Origin: Macrophomina tecta
Taxonomy: Eukaryota; Ascomycota; Dothideomycetes; Botryosphaeriales; Botryosphaeriaceae
Assembly: GCA_024180945.1 (NCBI GenBank)
Contig: JAKSGN010000022.1
Span: forward strand, 62,001-126,000
Direction: 5' to 3'
DNA length: 64,000 bases
The notes under the pieces: generated by a model
What the model was told of the DNA's origin: nothing
Databases searched by the model: none
Seen by the model: the letters and a program-made list of their open reading frames with translations, nothing else
Shown here: positions 21,035-32,076 of the stretch, piece by piece
How positions within the stretch are numbered: position 1 is the first letter of the stretch
How the letters are laid out: every line of letters begins with the position of its first letter
Translations under genes and position numbers: made by a program

Positions 21035-24000
21035 GTCGCCGTTACCATTGCCATTATTATCGTTTTCCTCCAGCTCTATATCCTCTTTCTCTTTCCCCCC
21101 CTCTCCTCTGCCGTTCTCTAAGCCCGGGCCACCGCTGCCCTTTCTTCTTCTCTTTTTTCCCTTCCCCTTCCCCTTGTCACCCTTTATCGTCTCCATCGGC
21201 GCCGGCTTACCGCTCTCGAGCCCTAGAAACGCGTGCCACCTGCCGCTGAGCGGCCGGAACGTCTCCAGCGAGCGAATGCTCAAGTGCTTGACGATGTTCA
21301 CCGGCACCCCGTAGTTTATGACTCCGATTGCGGTCGTGCGCCCGTTCTGCAGCTCCAGCGCGCTCTCCCCCCCTTCTTCGTCCTCCATCTCGGCCTCCTC
21401 GATCTCGCCCACCTCGTCCTGACAGCCCCGCGAGAAGCCGTCGCCGACCATCACCCTGCCGATGCCCACCGCTGCGTGTCGGTAGTCGTGCGTAGTCAGA
21501 CGGTTGCCCAGCCGCACCTCGGTCTCCCGCACCATCACCCGGGTCAGCCGATCCGTCTCCCACGGCCCGCGGGCGTCCGCCCAGACGTAGTCCGTCCAGC
21601 CGCCGCCCAGCACCTGCACGGCCAGATACTCTGCCAGCGGCTGCACGTACGCCATATGCAGCGCCATCAGCTGCCCGACCCGCCACGGCAAGAACCGCGG
21701 CACCACCTTCGGCCTGTCCCACTGAGACTGCGACTTGTGATAGCGGGTGACGAAGACGACCTGCCCGTCCATGACGAATATGTTGCGGTCCTGCATCATG
21801 CCGTTGCGGTGCCGCAGCGCCGTGATCTCCGTGCCCCTCGCCGGTTGCCCGCCGGTGATGTGAACCGCGAGCAGCAGCAGCTCCAGAAAGCGGTCCACCC
21901 GCCTCAGATATCTGCGCACCAGCCTCGCCCTCCACGCCGACGACAACGGCAGCCGCCCCTGCCGTTGCTCCTGCTGTTGCCCATTCTGCTGCCGCCGCCC
22001 CTGCTCTTGCTCTTGCTGCTGCTGCTGCTCTTCTTCCGGCTCCAGCAGCTCCGCTCGCATCATCCTTCGGCCCTCCTTACTCTGCATTACCCCCTCCAGC
22101 ATCATCCGTAGCCCTTCGCTCAAACCGTTGTCCGTCCTACTCACAAACGAAATTCCCCGTTTTGTGAATGTGACGTCGTCCACGATATCCTCTAGCGGGA
22201 TCGTAAACCGTCCTCCTCTTCCCCCCCGCCTCTTCTTCTTCTCCCTCAACCCCTCTTTCTCCGCCGCCGCCACCGCCATCCACATCAGCTCCCCCCACAG
22301 CAGTTCCTCCGCATCATCGACCAGCGTCCGAGCCATTTCCTGAAACCGCGCGATCACGATCGGCCTGCCGTATAGATAGAAGATCCTGCGGTCCGTCGAC
22401 CACCACGAGTTGCCCGAATTGCCCTCGGCCATCGCCACGTGCTTGCCGTGCGCCAACAAGCTCAGCATCGTGCTCATCGGGCTGTACGAGCCGTCCGCCA
22501 GATAGTCCTTCCGCATCTCTAAGAACCACTCCCTCTCGGCCTCCCTTTGCTCCCTCCGCTTCGCCGGCGGCAGCAGCTGCTCGATCGCCAGCACCCGCAC
22601 GCAGTAGACGACGCCGGCCAGCCTGTACGAGTAGTCCTTCGCCCGCCGCAGCCGTCCCGTCTCCTGATCGATGCCCAGCACCGCCAGAAAGTGAACGAGC
22701 CCGCTGTCGAACGGCCGATCGCCGACCCGCTGAAAGACAAACGAGCACGACAGCCGAAGCAGCCATTTCGTCTGCTCCGCCTGCGCCTGCTCCGAAGTTA
22801 AGCTCAGCGCCAGCCGTAGCCGCCTCGCCGAGTGTCTTTGCTCACCCGTCCATTTGAACAGCCTGCGCGCATCCCGTAGCACCCTCAGTCTTTCTTCCTC
22901 CTCCTCCTCCTCCTCCTCCTCCTCCTCCTCCTCCTCCTCCTCCTCCTGCTGCTGCTCCTGCCGCTGCTGTTGTTCTTCTCCTGCACCATCGCCGTCTCCA
23001 TCGCCGCCACCCTCACGATTCCTCTCCCCCTCCCCATCTTCCTCCCCCTCTTCATCTTCACCCCAGTCATCAAGCTCCTCCCTCGCCATGAAAATCCTCA
23101 GAGCGTAGCAGATGAACTGCCTCCAGTAGCCGGCGTACTTGTACTGACTGTCCCTGTTCTGCAGCCGGGCAAGCGGCCGCTGATCCACCTCCTCCTTCTT
23201 CGCGCTCCGCAGCCACCGCTTCGTCTCGAGTCCCAGCGTCCGGAGCCCGGCGACGCCCTGCTCGATCAGAAGATCCACCAGCCTCGCCACCTTCTGCAGC
23301 TCGTGCTCGTCCCGCCCCGGCAGAGCCGCCGCCGCCGCCAGATGATTGAAGTTGCAGCGCGCCAGATGCTCCTCCCAGCCGGTGCGGTTCTGCCAGCCGG
23401 TGCGGTCCTGCTTCGCCACCTCGTCCTCCATCACCGCCATCTCCTCGTCGTGCTTCTTCGCCGCCGCCGTCCACTCATCCAGCAGCTTGCCCACGCTCTT
23501 CTCCGCCCTTTTATCCATCCCCTCCAGCGCTCCCTCTGCCTCAGCTCCATCTCTTTCACCCTCCCTTCCGCCACCACCGCCATTATCATCATCACCATCA
23601 CCACCCCGTTCCATCATTACCGCGAAGAACTGAGAAGCTTGCCTGCTCGGAAAGAAACGCTGACACCGCACACCCCGCCTCCACGGCTCCTTGCCGGCGG
23701 CCCGCAGCTGATCGGCCTTGCTGGGGCGGCCTCCCCGGCCCTGCTTAGTCCAGCCGTGCGCGTCCCTGCAGTGATTCCTCATGCGGTTTTCGTTCCTGCA
23801 CACAAACCGGCACCGATCCGACTCCACCTCGCACAGCAAACCATCCGGGAATATCGGCAGCTGCGGGATCGCCGCCTCGACGGACGCCGGCACTTCCAGC
23901 TCGGCCGGGCGGCGCAGCAGACGGTCGCCCCAGAGCTCGATCAGCTCATCCGACACGGCCTGAGCCTGCCGCCGGCTCATTCTATGCTCGCCGCCCCGTA

Positions 24001-24097
24001 GATGCGCGCCGACCGCGTCCGGCCAGACGGCGTGCCGGCATTTCCTGCACGCGACCAGCCCGAATGCCGGTATCTGCTCGAAATGCGCGCTCGCCAT
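19316..24097 (-). CDS. tyrosine recombinase-RecQ-type helicase fusion protein
   Basis: One intron-free frame encodes 1593 residues. The N-terminus has a C2H2-like/OrsD-type module (FGLVACRKCRHAVWPDAV...HLRGGEH, residues about 12-40) and a second finger (CRFVCRNENRMRNHCRDAH). A tyrosine-recombinase domain follows: R754 in GQPARGTE, K788 in RYHKS, H870 and R873 in THDYRHAAV, and Y929 in GVINYGV. After poly-acidic linkers comes a superfamily 2 helicase: LPTGGGKS (Walker A, K1112), IDECH (1196-1200), TATLPP, YYHAG, TSALGTGIDIEG and QESGRAGRAG (1369-1378), which is RecQ-like. A cysteine-rich tail (CDRCGEG, CPVCW, CTKC) ends the protein. Poly-E, poly-D and poly-Q tracts occur. The coding strand is strongly GC-rich, unlike its neighbours. 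The stop lies in the tcaac array at the LINE 3 junction, so the native C-terminus may be altered. It probably belongs to a Crypton-like or telomere-linked-helicase-like element. Confidence 0.85.
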
Positions 24098-24264
24098 TAC
24101 CGAGATTCGGATTGCTAGAAAGCAATCGAAGTTAAGAATCGAGACTAAACGGGTTAATAACGAATAACTAGTTATAGATAGATCTAATAGTATAGAAAAT
24201 ACGATCTAAATATAAAACGTAGTATTAAGATTCCCTCTATTAAACTAGATAAATTCATTGAATC
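24098..24264. promoter_or_regulatory. AT-rich upstream region of the recombinase-helicase gene
   Basis: A 167-nt AT-rich spacer separates the two same-strand recombinase genes. It must contain the promoter of the downstream fusion gene and the 3' end of the upstream gene. It has several tata-like words but no motif that can be assigned with confidence. Confidence 0.4.
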
Positions 24265-26910
24265 CTAAAACTCCACGCGCACTCTTTTCAATGCCGCATT
24301 TCCTTGGTCGGTCTTCTCCTTAAGTGGGCGTTTTCGAGCCCCCAAATACACCCGAAAACCAAGAAAACTATGCCATTCCCTGCTTACCGCTCGGTATTCC
24401 CTCCTTCGCGCTTCGATGTGGCCCGGCGCCTCTTGTAATCCTCTCGCATAGACCGTTCCTGCAATCCAAGAGCCGTGACTCGCCTGTTCATCAGCCAATT
24501 CCTTATCGATCCCATAATCCCGCTTGAAACCACCACATTTTAGGTGTTGACGGGAGATTGCGATGGCCATATGCCGATACATCGTGATGTTCAGCCGGGT
24601 GTTGAAATAAACCTCCGTTTCCCTGATAATCACCTTGCTTAGACGACCCGCGTCCCAGCTCCCCACTCCTCTTGGCCAGAGGTACGCCGATGGTGGGTCC
24701 CTGCGCTTGTTGGCCAGAACATCGAGCTTCTGCCAGAATGGAAGCACGAGCCAGAGATAGTAGACTAGCAGCTCGCTGACCTCCCTCGGCAGGTACCGGT
24801 GAATGATCTTAGTCGACCCGGTAATGTTATAGCCTTTGTGATAGGATGTGACCGTTCCAACCAATCCCTCCTCGATGAAGATACCCCGATGGTGGCCCTG
24901 CGTAGTGTTGCTGTGTTGTAGGCTCATCAACTCAGTGCCCCGTGCCGGCTGGCCTGACGTGAAGTGGATCAGGAGCAGGAGCCGCTCCAGGAACAGATCA
25001 ACCTTTGTAAAGTATGCTTGTACAGCCTTCCTCCTCCAGCGTATCTGTTCCTCAGGCGTGACGAATAGCATCTCATCTATTAGCCAGTCGTTGCGTGAGA
25101 CCCTGTCGAGCAACCATCGATCGCTGCCTGCTTGAAGCTGCGCCTTGTTGCGCGGATCCTGAAGAAAATTCCAGCCCACCTGGCCGTTGCTATGGTCATC
25201 ACGAAGGCGGTGTAGATGAAAGGTGGGCACGACTTCCTCGCGGCTCTCTTCCGGATGAAGAAGTAAGAGATCCTGTAACTCCTGCTGGGCCTGCCTTAGC
25301 TGCGCCGCCACAAAGTCCCGGAGCGCGTCCATGCTAAAGCTCGCGTCCTTGTAGGTGACCGTCTCTCCATCCTCCGACCATATAATATAGCCGAGCGAGG
25401 TGGTGTTGCTTACCACTTTCTTCGCGTATGCACGCAGACGGCAGGCCCAGTCGAACGCGGTGCGAGACCCACGCACCATGAAGCGCTCCCGCATCTCGTC
25501 CAGCATGTCTGACGGATACTCGACGGCGCCCTCTTCGGCGGCTAAAACAGCTCTCTGCACCACGAGCATCTGCGCGATCTTGATAAACTTGGAGAGATCG
25601 GGGGAGTAGCTGAGCGGTCCGCGAAAGACGCAGCCTGGCTTCTCGTCAACCCCAAGTACGGCGAGGAAGCTGAGCACGACACTCTCGAAATGGCTTCCCT
25701 TGAGCGTGTGATCAAGCAAAGAGATGCAAAGATTGAGGCAGGCTCTGTCTAACTTAGTAACGATCGCTGTTTCCTCGCCTCTCATCGTTGTACCGTCCTC
25801 TCCTGTGGCTCTCTGTGTTCTCAAAGCGGCCAGCTCATCGGCGAGAGAGATGGCACGGTCCAGGTGGAGGAGCTGGGCGGCGGTAAATCGGTGGGGTAGC
25901 GGGGTCGGCTGATCGGGCTTGCTGGTGCGGTAGGCGAAGCAAACGAGGCGTTTCCACAAGTCTTTATAGGCGCGGAACGTTCCTTTTTGCAACCTGATCA
26001 TAATCATCCGTTCTTCCTTCGCCGACTGGCTAACCACAAAGCTGTTGATCCTGGCCTGATCAAACACGCTGATCCTATCTTCGCATATCGACCGGTGTGC
26101 TTGCTCGACGATGCGGTCGAGGCTGTCGGTTAAGATATGTAAATGCGGCTCGGTGACTGGGTTTGCAGCGTATGCAAGCGGCACCGCGCTAGAAGGGTCA
26201 ATGCCGCTAAAGTACTGCGGCCAGCGGGTCATCTCGAGCCATGGAGAGACATTCGTTTGGCTGTTGGGTTGATCATCATATACTCGCGCGAATCTCCGCT
26301 GCTCATAGCCGCTCCGTTCGAGCTCTTCGTCGAGGAGGCCTTGGACAACATCGGCTTTCTCCACGGGGGCCGACCTCTTCCGTTCCTTGCTCTCCGCAGA
26401 GACCGAGACGGTGAAGTAGGAGCTTTGGTGCCTGCTGGCGAAGAAGCGCTGACAGTAGACCTTCTGGAACATTGGCCCGTCGTCTTCTCTAGGCGTCTTC
26501 GGGATTTTCTTCTTAGGGGCGCCGGGCTTGCGCGGGATAACGCGATGGATGTTAAAGTGTTTTTGCATGGCTTCTTCGCCCCACTTGGTGGCCGCACGTA
26601 CAAAATCACAACGGCTACACTGGAAGCCCCGGTAGACCCGCAGTCCCGGGATAGGGGCAGCCTCTGGCGGTGGTCTCTTGATTTTAACAGTTTGGGGATC
26701 AAGGATGTTGAACGTCGTTTGCAGATGAGCCGCGAGCGCGTCAGCTGGCCTCGTCGCATTAGCTAACGCAGGTTCGATCCTGCAAGCGTGACGGGCGTCT
26801 TCTAGGTGTCTGGTAGCGATGTGGCTGCGAAGGTGAGATGGTGCGACGGCGAAGGCGCACGGTTTGCATATCAGCACGCCGTATTCTTCCTGGAAATCGA
26901 AGATGTCCAT
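24265..26910 (-). CDS. OrsD-like / tyrosine-recombinase protein
   Basis: An intron-free 881-residue protein shares its whole plan with the N-terminal two-thirds of the neighbouring fusion but lacks the helicase. The N-terminal finger is VLICKPCAFAVAPSHLRSH followed by FQCSRCDFV...KHFNIHR. The C-terminal recombinase domain shows R657 in GQPARGTEL, K692 in SYHKG, R779 in TMYRHMAIAISR, H812 in ASHGSW and Y821 in GTVYARG. The H-to-Y spacing of nine matches XerD-type enzymes, while the HxxR histidine is replaced by T776. Tyrosine recombinases cut and rejoin DNA through the tyrosine. It lies 167 nt upstream of the fusion gene on the same strand and may form a two-gene unit with it. Assignment to Cryptons is inference; a domesticated or telomere-linked gene is the alternative. 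Confidence 0.8.
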   Translation of the reverse strand: MDIFDFQEEYGVLICKPCAFAVAPSHLRSHIATRHLEDARHACRIEPALANATRPADALAAHLQTTFNILDPQTVKIKRPPPEAAPIPGLRVYRGFQCSRCDFVRAATKWGEEAMQKHFNIHRVIPRKPGAPKKKIPKTPREDDGPMFQKVYCQRFFASRHQSSYFTVSVSAESKERKRSAPVEKADVVQGLLDEELERSGYEQRRFARVYDDQPNSQTNVSPWLEMTRWPQYFSGIDPSSAVPLAYAANPVTEPHLHILTDSLDRIVEQAHRSICEDRISVFDQARINSFVVSQSAKEERMIMIRLQKGTFRAYKDLWKRLVCFAYRTSKPDQPTPLPHRFTAAQLLHLDRAISLADELAALRTQRATGEDGTTMRGEETAIVTKLDRACLNLCISLLDHTLKGSHFESVVLSFLAVLGVDEKPGCVFRGPLSYSPDLSKFIKIAQMLVVQRAVLAAEEGAVEYPSDMLDEMRERFMVRGSRTAFDWACRLRAYAKKVVSNTTSLGYIIWSEDGETVTYKDASFSMDALRDFVAAQLRQAQQELQDLLLLHPEESREEVVPTFHLHRLRDDHSNGQVGWNFLQDPRNKAQLQAGSDRWLLDRVSRNDWLIDEMLFVTPEEQIRWRRKAVQAYFTKVDLFLERLLLLIHFTSGQPARGTELMSLQHSNTTQGHHRGIFIEEGLVGTVTSYHKGYNITGSTKIIHRYLPREVSELLVYYLWLVLPFWQKLDVLANKRRDPPSAYLWPRGVGSWDAGRLSKVIIRETEVYFNTRLNITMYRHMAIAISRQHLKCGGFKRDYGIDKELADEQASHGSWIAGTVYARGLQEAPGHIEARRREYRAVSREWHSFLGFRVYLGARKRPLKEKTDQGNAALKRVRVEF

Positions 26911-27264
26911 TTTCTTTCTCCACGAGACGTGCGTCTGGATAAGATGTAAACAAACCAGGCGTAAAAGTAGGCGTGGTAGTAAAGAAACCGGAGGGCAGAA
27001 GACGGTGAAGACGGTAAAGAAGACGAAGGCGAAGAAAAGATATACGCGTATATAGCGCGTTGGGACGCGACGCGTCTAGGGATAATCGAGTCAGGTGTAA
27101 GAAACTCCATTTGACTTTACTTGAGATAGCTAGTCGAAAGAAGAGGAAGCGGCTGAAGGAGCGGTAACAGCAGCCGAAGCGGCAGAATTTTGATGAGGCG
27201 AGCGAAGACGGGACGCTAGTGCAAAAAGAGGTATAAAACCCATGTTGAATCCAATTTCGAGTTG
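26911..27264. other. upstream region of the recombinase gene
   Basis: No gene is seen. The stretch is purine-rich on the plus strand (gaag repeats at 26990-27040) and includes gacgcgacgcgtc near 27066. It presumably holds the promoter of the minus-strand 881-residue gene. At its right end (27265) LINE 4 starts without a recognisable 5' end. Confidence 0.35.
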
Positions 27265-27284
27265 AGTCCAACCGCGCATATATC

Positions 27285-27554
27285 TTAGGCGGAGAGGCGG
27301 CGTATACTAATGTGTTTGAACACCGCCCGCGTCCAAGACGCTGCTTTAAGTGCCAGAGCTACGACCATCTGCAGTTCCGCTGCCGAGGAGAAGAACGATG
27401 CGCGAAATGCGCAGGCGTCGGCCACAGGGAGGACGGCTGCTCGTCGACGACGGTAAAGTGCGCCGCTTGCGGCGGTCCGCATAGGGCAGACTACAGAGGC
27501 TGCCCAGAGTATGACAAGCTCTTGCGCGAAATGCTTCACCAGCGTAATGAGTAG
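27285..27554 (+). pseudogene. 3' end of LINE 4 ORF1 (zinc knuckles)
   Basis: About 90 residues remain of an ORF1 protein: EAAYTNVFEHRPRPRR followed by three zinc knuckles, CFKCQSYDHLQFRC, CAKCAGVGHREDGC and CAACGGPHRADYRGC. The upstream part is missing because the element is 5'-truncated. The stop tag at 27552-27554 overlaps the ORF2 start as atgagtag, the same overlap logic as in LINE 3. Confidence 0.75.
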
Positions 27555-30500
27555 GTCGCTCAAGGTGATTCACGCGAACTTAGGAAAGAGCGGAACAGCG
27601 CAGTATAGCCTACTAAACGACGAAGACCTCAGCGATTTCAGCGTTATTTTCATCTCGGAGCCAAGCTGCTTTCGCGGGCCTGGCGGCGAGACCATGGCAG
27701 TACCAGTCACTCATTCATACTGGAAGCAACTACTGCCGACGACGTCGCGACATAGTCGCTATCCCGTTCGCTCAATGTTGTGGATCCGCAAAGACACGCA
27801 AGCCAGGCAGATAGCAGTACCCTCCGCCGACATTACAGCCGCAGTTATTACGCTACGGGACCGGATCGTGTTCGTGGCAGCCGTGTACGTCGCCAAGAAG
27901 GAGAACATGGACGACCCGGAACTCATCAGCGCGCTTGAGCACCTGCGAACGGCAATCACACAGGTAGGAAGCCAAACCAATGGGGTTCTAGAGCTCCTCA
28001 TCTGCGGTGACTTTAATAGACACGACCAGCTGTGGGGAGGTGATCTTGTGTACGGCTCACCACGCAGCGGAGAAGGCGCGCCGATAATCGACTTTATGGA
28101 GGACTTTCACCTGCAGAGCCTGCTGCCTAGAGGCACGGTCACGTACGAGTCGGCCGGACACAGCTCTACGATCGATCTTATCCTAGCGTCGCCCCAACTA
28201 ACGGAAGAGATGAGCAACTGTAGCCCTACTAGCACGGCATACGGACGTGATCATCTGGCTATCGAGACCTATTTTGAGACTGACGTGCCTTACCAGGAAC
28301 TGGAAGCGCAATACACGTTCCGCAGTGCCAACTGGGAGGCCGTCAGAAGCGAGATGAGAAAGACACTTGTTAAGGAGCCTCCTCCAGATGCCCAGGACAT
28401 GGAAAGCTTCACCAACTATCTATTAGAAACGGTTTCGGCAGCACTGCGGCGCTGCATCCCTAAAGCGAGACCGTCACCATACGTGAAGAAGTGGTGGACG
28501 GCGGACCTCAGTCAACTGCGAAGGTCATACACCTACTTCAGGAACCAGGCGAGAGGGCGCCGAAGGTGGGGACAGCCAGATATCTGGTTAGAGGCACAGG
28601 CAAGGGAAGCGGCCAAAAGATTCCATGACACGATGAGGCGCCAGAAGCGAAGGTGCTGGAAGGACTTTCTTGTGGAGCCGACCAACATCTGGAAAGCGGC
28701 CAAGTATCTTACCGATTCAGGAAGCAGCGGACTCGCTCGAATTACACGCCTCAAATACCAGGACGGCTACGCGGAGTCCTGCGAGGAGATCTCGGAGACA
28801 CTGATCAGGAACTTCTTCCCGGAGCTCCCTGAAGTCCGAGGGGGTGCACAGGCCGTGGCGGCTCAGAACTGTAGTGAGCAGCTCGAATACGCACCACTGA
28901 CAATGGAAGAAGTAAAGGAGGCCGTCTTCCGGGCCAGTCCATTCAAAGCACCGGGAGCAGACGGAATTCCCGCGGTTGTGTGGCGCGAGCTTTGGCCAGT
29001 GATTGGCAAGCATATCTTTCAGCTTTTCAACGAATCGTTACTACATGGCCGCTTACCTAGCCGCTGGAGCATCGCGAGAATTATTCCGCTGCGCAAGACA
29101 AGAAAGTCAGCGGAGGTGGCGCAAGGATACAGGCCAATCTCGCTGTTGTCGACGCTGGGAAAAGCGCTAGAGTCAGTGGTGGCAGAGAGGATCTCTGCAT
29201 TGGCGGAGGAGCACTCTCTACTACCTAAGAACCACTTCGGCGGTAGGAAGCAACGATCCACAGTGCAGGCACTAACCGTCCTCCAGCAACGCATCTATGA
29301 CGCGTGGCGCGAAGGCAAGGTTCTCTCGCTTCTATTGTTCGACGTCAAAGGGGCTTACAACGGCGTTGCCCGAGACGTGCTCCTCCAGCGGCTCCGATAA
29401 AGAAGGATCCCGGAAGTGCTGGTCAAATGGGTGAAAGCGTTCTGCTCCAATAGGAGCGCCTCTGTGGTGGTGAATGGCGAGACGTCTAGGGTCATGGACC
29501 TGCCGTAGGTAGGACTTCCGTAGGGATCGCCTCTCTCGCCGATACTATTTCTATTCTTTAACGCCGACTTAGTCCAGTCCGTAACCAACAAGAACAAAGG
29601 AGCCATCGCCTTTATCGACGACTATAGCGCCTGGGTGACGGGATTGTCCGCAAGCGAGAACGTGGCAAAGCTTTAAAGAGCGGTGGTGGCTCGAGCCGAA
29701 GAGTGGGAAGCGACGAGCGGCGCGACGTTTGAAGTAGAGAAGACGATGCTTATCCACTTTACGCGAAATGAGCAGAGGCGATCTGGCTAGCCGATAATAG
29801 TTAAGGGAAGAGAGGTGCACCCAAAGGTAGAAGCGAAGATTCTCGGCGTCATCTTCGACCAGGAACTCCGGTTTAAGGCTTATGCGGGGAGGATCGTAAA
29901 AAGGGGCGTCTAGGCAGCCCTGGCGCTAAAGCGACTACAGGGCCTTCGACCTAGCAGCGTGCGCCAGCTCTTCTTAGCTACCGTAGCCCCGGCGGTCGAC
30001 TATGCGGCTCCAATATGGGCGCCAGCCATAACGGCACTACTGATGAAATCACTCGAGGCAGTGCAGAGAATCGCGGGCAGAGCAATCACCGGGGCGTTTA
30101 GGACGGTAGCGCTGCCCATCCTCGAAGCCGAAGCAGCGATTCTACCTGTCGAGATCCGCCTCTACTAGTAACTGCTTCGATTTTGGGTCAGCTGCTATAC
30201 TTTGCCGCAGAAACACCCGTTCTGGAAGCTGAAGCGTGCGATCGATCTGGCTAACAAGAGGTTCGTGTCCCCACTGTAGCGAATAATGCTGACGGCTAGA
30301 GAAATCGACGCTGAACGCCTCGAAACGATCCGCCCATTTGTAAGAATGCCGTGGGCCGATAGACTAGCCGTTCAGATTGACTCCCTAGAGCCGGCGAAGC
30401 TCCGAGCCAGCTCTCCGCCAAGGTCAGAGGTAACCATCTTTACGGATGGCGCGCAAAGAAGCGGTAAGCTCGGAACCGGCGTCTTTTGCGTGGATAGTAG

Positions 30501-31409
30501 GGGCACAACCATCGTCGCTTACTTATGTCCGGTCGGCAAATCTGAGTTAGTAGACAGATTACTCGCGGAGCTCCACGCACTCCACCAAGCAGTAGAGCTA
30601 ATACAGGGCACGTGGTCGTCCGCGATGGTGGCTGCATATCCCGAAGCAGCTAAGGTAAAACACGCTATTTATAGTAACAGCAAGACAGCCCTTTGTCTTC
30701 TCCGCAGGTCGCAACAAGTGCCGCGTTAGGAAACTGTTCGAAACATCCTCCGCTTGTTAGACTAGATCAGATGCAACAAGGGACCGCCCGTCGAGTTTAG
30801 GTGGGTCCAGCGCGCGAAGGGATTGTAGGGAGCGAGAAGGCGTATAGCTTGGCACTACAAGCTATAGAGAACAACTAAGAACCTCTTTTAGGTAAGCTAC
30901 TACGGCCGTTAGCACTGGCTCGGTGTAGGGAAATCACTTTGAGACTATGGAGGAGAACATTCGAAGCTTCTAAGGTCGGCGAGTCGACCCGCAAGCTTGA
31001 CCGAGCGTTGGCACATTTCTATACTAAGAAGCTCTATGACCAACTGAACTACAAGGAAGCCGCAGCGATTGCGCAACTAAGAACGTCGAAAGCGAGCCTA
31101 AACGAACCGCTATATAAGATTAAGCGAGCAGAGGCGCCCTCGTGTAACTGCGGAGCGGAGAGGGAAACAGTCAAGCACTTCCTTTTGGAATGTTCGCGTT
31201 GGATGGATCTGCGCGCTAGATTACAGATTGACCTGGGAAGTAGATTCGGTGATCTCGCATTTATGCTAGGCGGATGGTCGGGCACGAGAAAGCCAGACGG
31301 TAGGTATGCAGATGGGCCGCCGGAGAAGTGGCGGGCGGATATGCGCGCAGTTAAAGCAATAGCAGCCTTTGCTCTGGCCACTGGAAGACTGGTAGCAACT
31401 AGAGAGTGA
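27547..31409 (+). pseudogene. LINE 4 ORF2: clean 5' half, stop-riddled 3' half
   Basis: From the ATG at 27547 the frame is open to a TAA at 29398-29400. This part encodes the endonuclease (KVIHANLGKSG, ICGDFNRHDQLWGG, RDHLAIETYF) and the start of RT (FKAPGADGIPAVVW, YRPISLLSTLGKALES, LFDVKGAYNGVARD). Beyond it the same frame is recognisable but carries more than ten TAG or TAA codons: the RT catalytic AFIDDYSAW (near 29612), ILGVIFDQELRF, RNase H (FTDGAQRSG near 30437, IYSNSKTAL near 30668) and the C-terminal zinc motif CNCGAERETVKHFLLEC (near 31146). The stops fit CAG/CAA to TAG/TAA changes typical of RIP. The abrupt change in damage density near 29400 is unexplained. Confidence 0.85.
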
Positions 31410-31802
31410 GAGCTCAATTCTTCTCTGAGCAAAGCAATCCCTTCTCCAACCAGCCGTCACGCCGGTATAGGGACTGACAGCACTCGGGAAGTGGTCTCGA
31501 AGGGGATGGTACGAGGGGTGCATGGAGGACAGCTCTGCTTTTATATTTCCTCTTTTCCTTGCGTTTGTTAAGCTCTATCTATTAGTCGATTTGTCCGTGT
31601 CTATTTTCAGATCGTTGAACTGGAGGGAGGTATGGATTCTTTGCATATAGTGTGCTGGGCCTCGAATGAACCGGGATCCCAATGTAGCTTAGCGTAGGAT
31701 AGTGTTCTTTGTCCCTATGGTCTGCTGAGGCCGACGGGGTGTATGAATCATCATCATCATTATTATCATCATCATGGGCTACATAGAGCAACAGCCGCCC
31801 AG
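31410..31802. other. LINE-derived tail region with (CAT)n tract
   Basis: It contains the 3' UTR of LINE 4 and a catcatcat tract at about 31747-31775 preceded by ggtctgctgaggccgac. The inverse of this block resembles the tail at 57960-58030, so a minus-strand LINE tail fragment may be present. There is no protein-coding gene. Confidence 0.4.
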
Positions 31803-32076
31803 TGTAGCCACGGCGACATCTAGCAACACTAGATTGTATACACTTTCCTACTTGTATATAAACCACACTCCTTAGATAGCTTTGACCTTCGTGGTCAACT
31901 TCAACAATAGAATTTGGACTCTATTGGTAATACGGCCTTCGCACGCAGTGCTTAGTCTTATTACGTGTTCGACTTGCTCTCACCCTCTTCTTGTACCCAC
32001 TTAAGGAAAACCCCCTCGATAGGTTTTCTCCCTCTTCGGTGTTTGGATCCTTAGAGGCAGAGGCCCGCTCGTTACA
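31803..32076 (-). repeat. candidate solo LTR
   Basis: On the minus strand a 274-nt block begins tgtaacgagcgg and ends gtggctaca, the TG...CA form of an LTR, with a tatata-like word and pyrimidine-rich stretches inside. The flanking pentamers (cccag and ttatt) do not match, so a target duplication is not supported. The tgtaacgagcgg end recurs at 136-147 in the window. Confidence 0.4.

Larger units (their letters stand above)
27265..31409 (+). mobile_element. LINE 4: 5'-truncated, RIP-damaged non-LTR element
   Basis: It starts inside ORF1, just before the zinc knuckles, and contains a complete but damaged ORF2. The 3' UTR probably continues past 31409 for one or two hundred nt, but the exact 3' end was not resolved. 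It represents a different family from LINE 3, with a distinct ORF1 and ORF2. Confidence 0.75.

Noticed and set aside
26760..26790. tRNA B-box-like ggttcgatcc
   Set aside because: It lies within the recombinase coding sequence and no cloverleaf can be drawn around it.
19316..26910. Starship captain (DUF3435-type) recombinases
   Set aside because: The N-terminal finger module, the helicase fusion and the absence of cargo-type layout fit Crypton or telomere-linked genes better; a profile search would decide.
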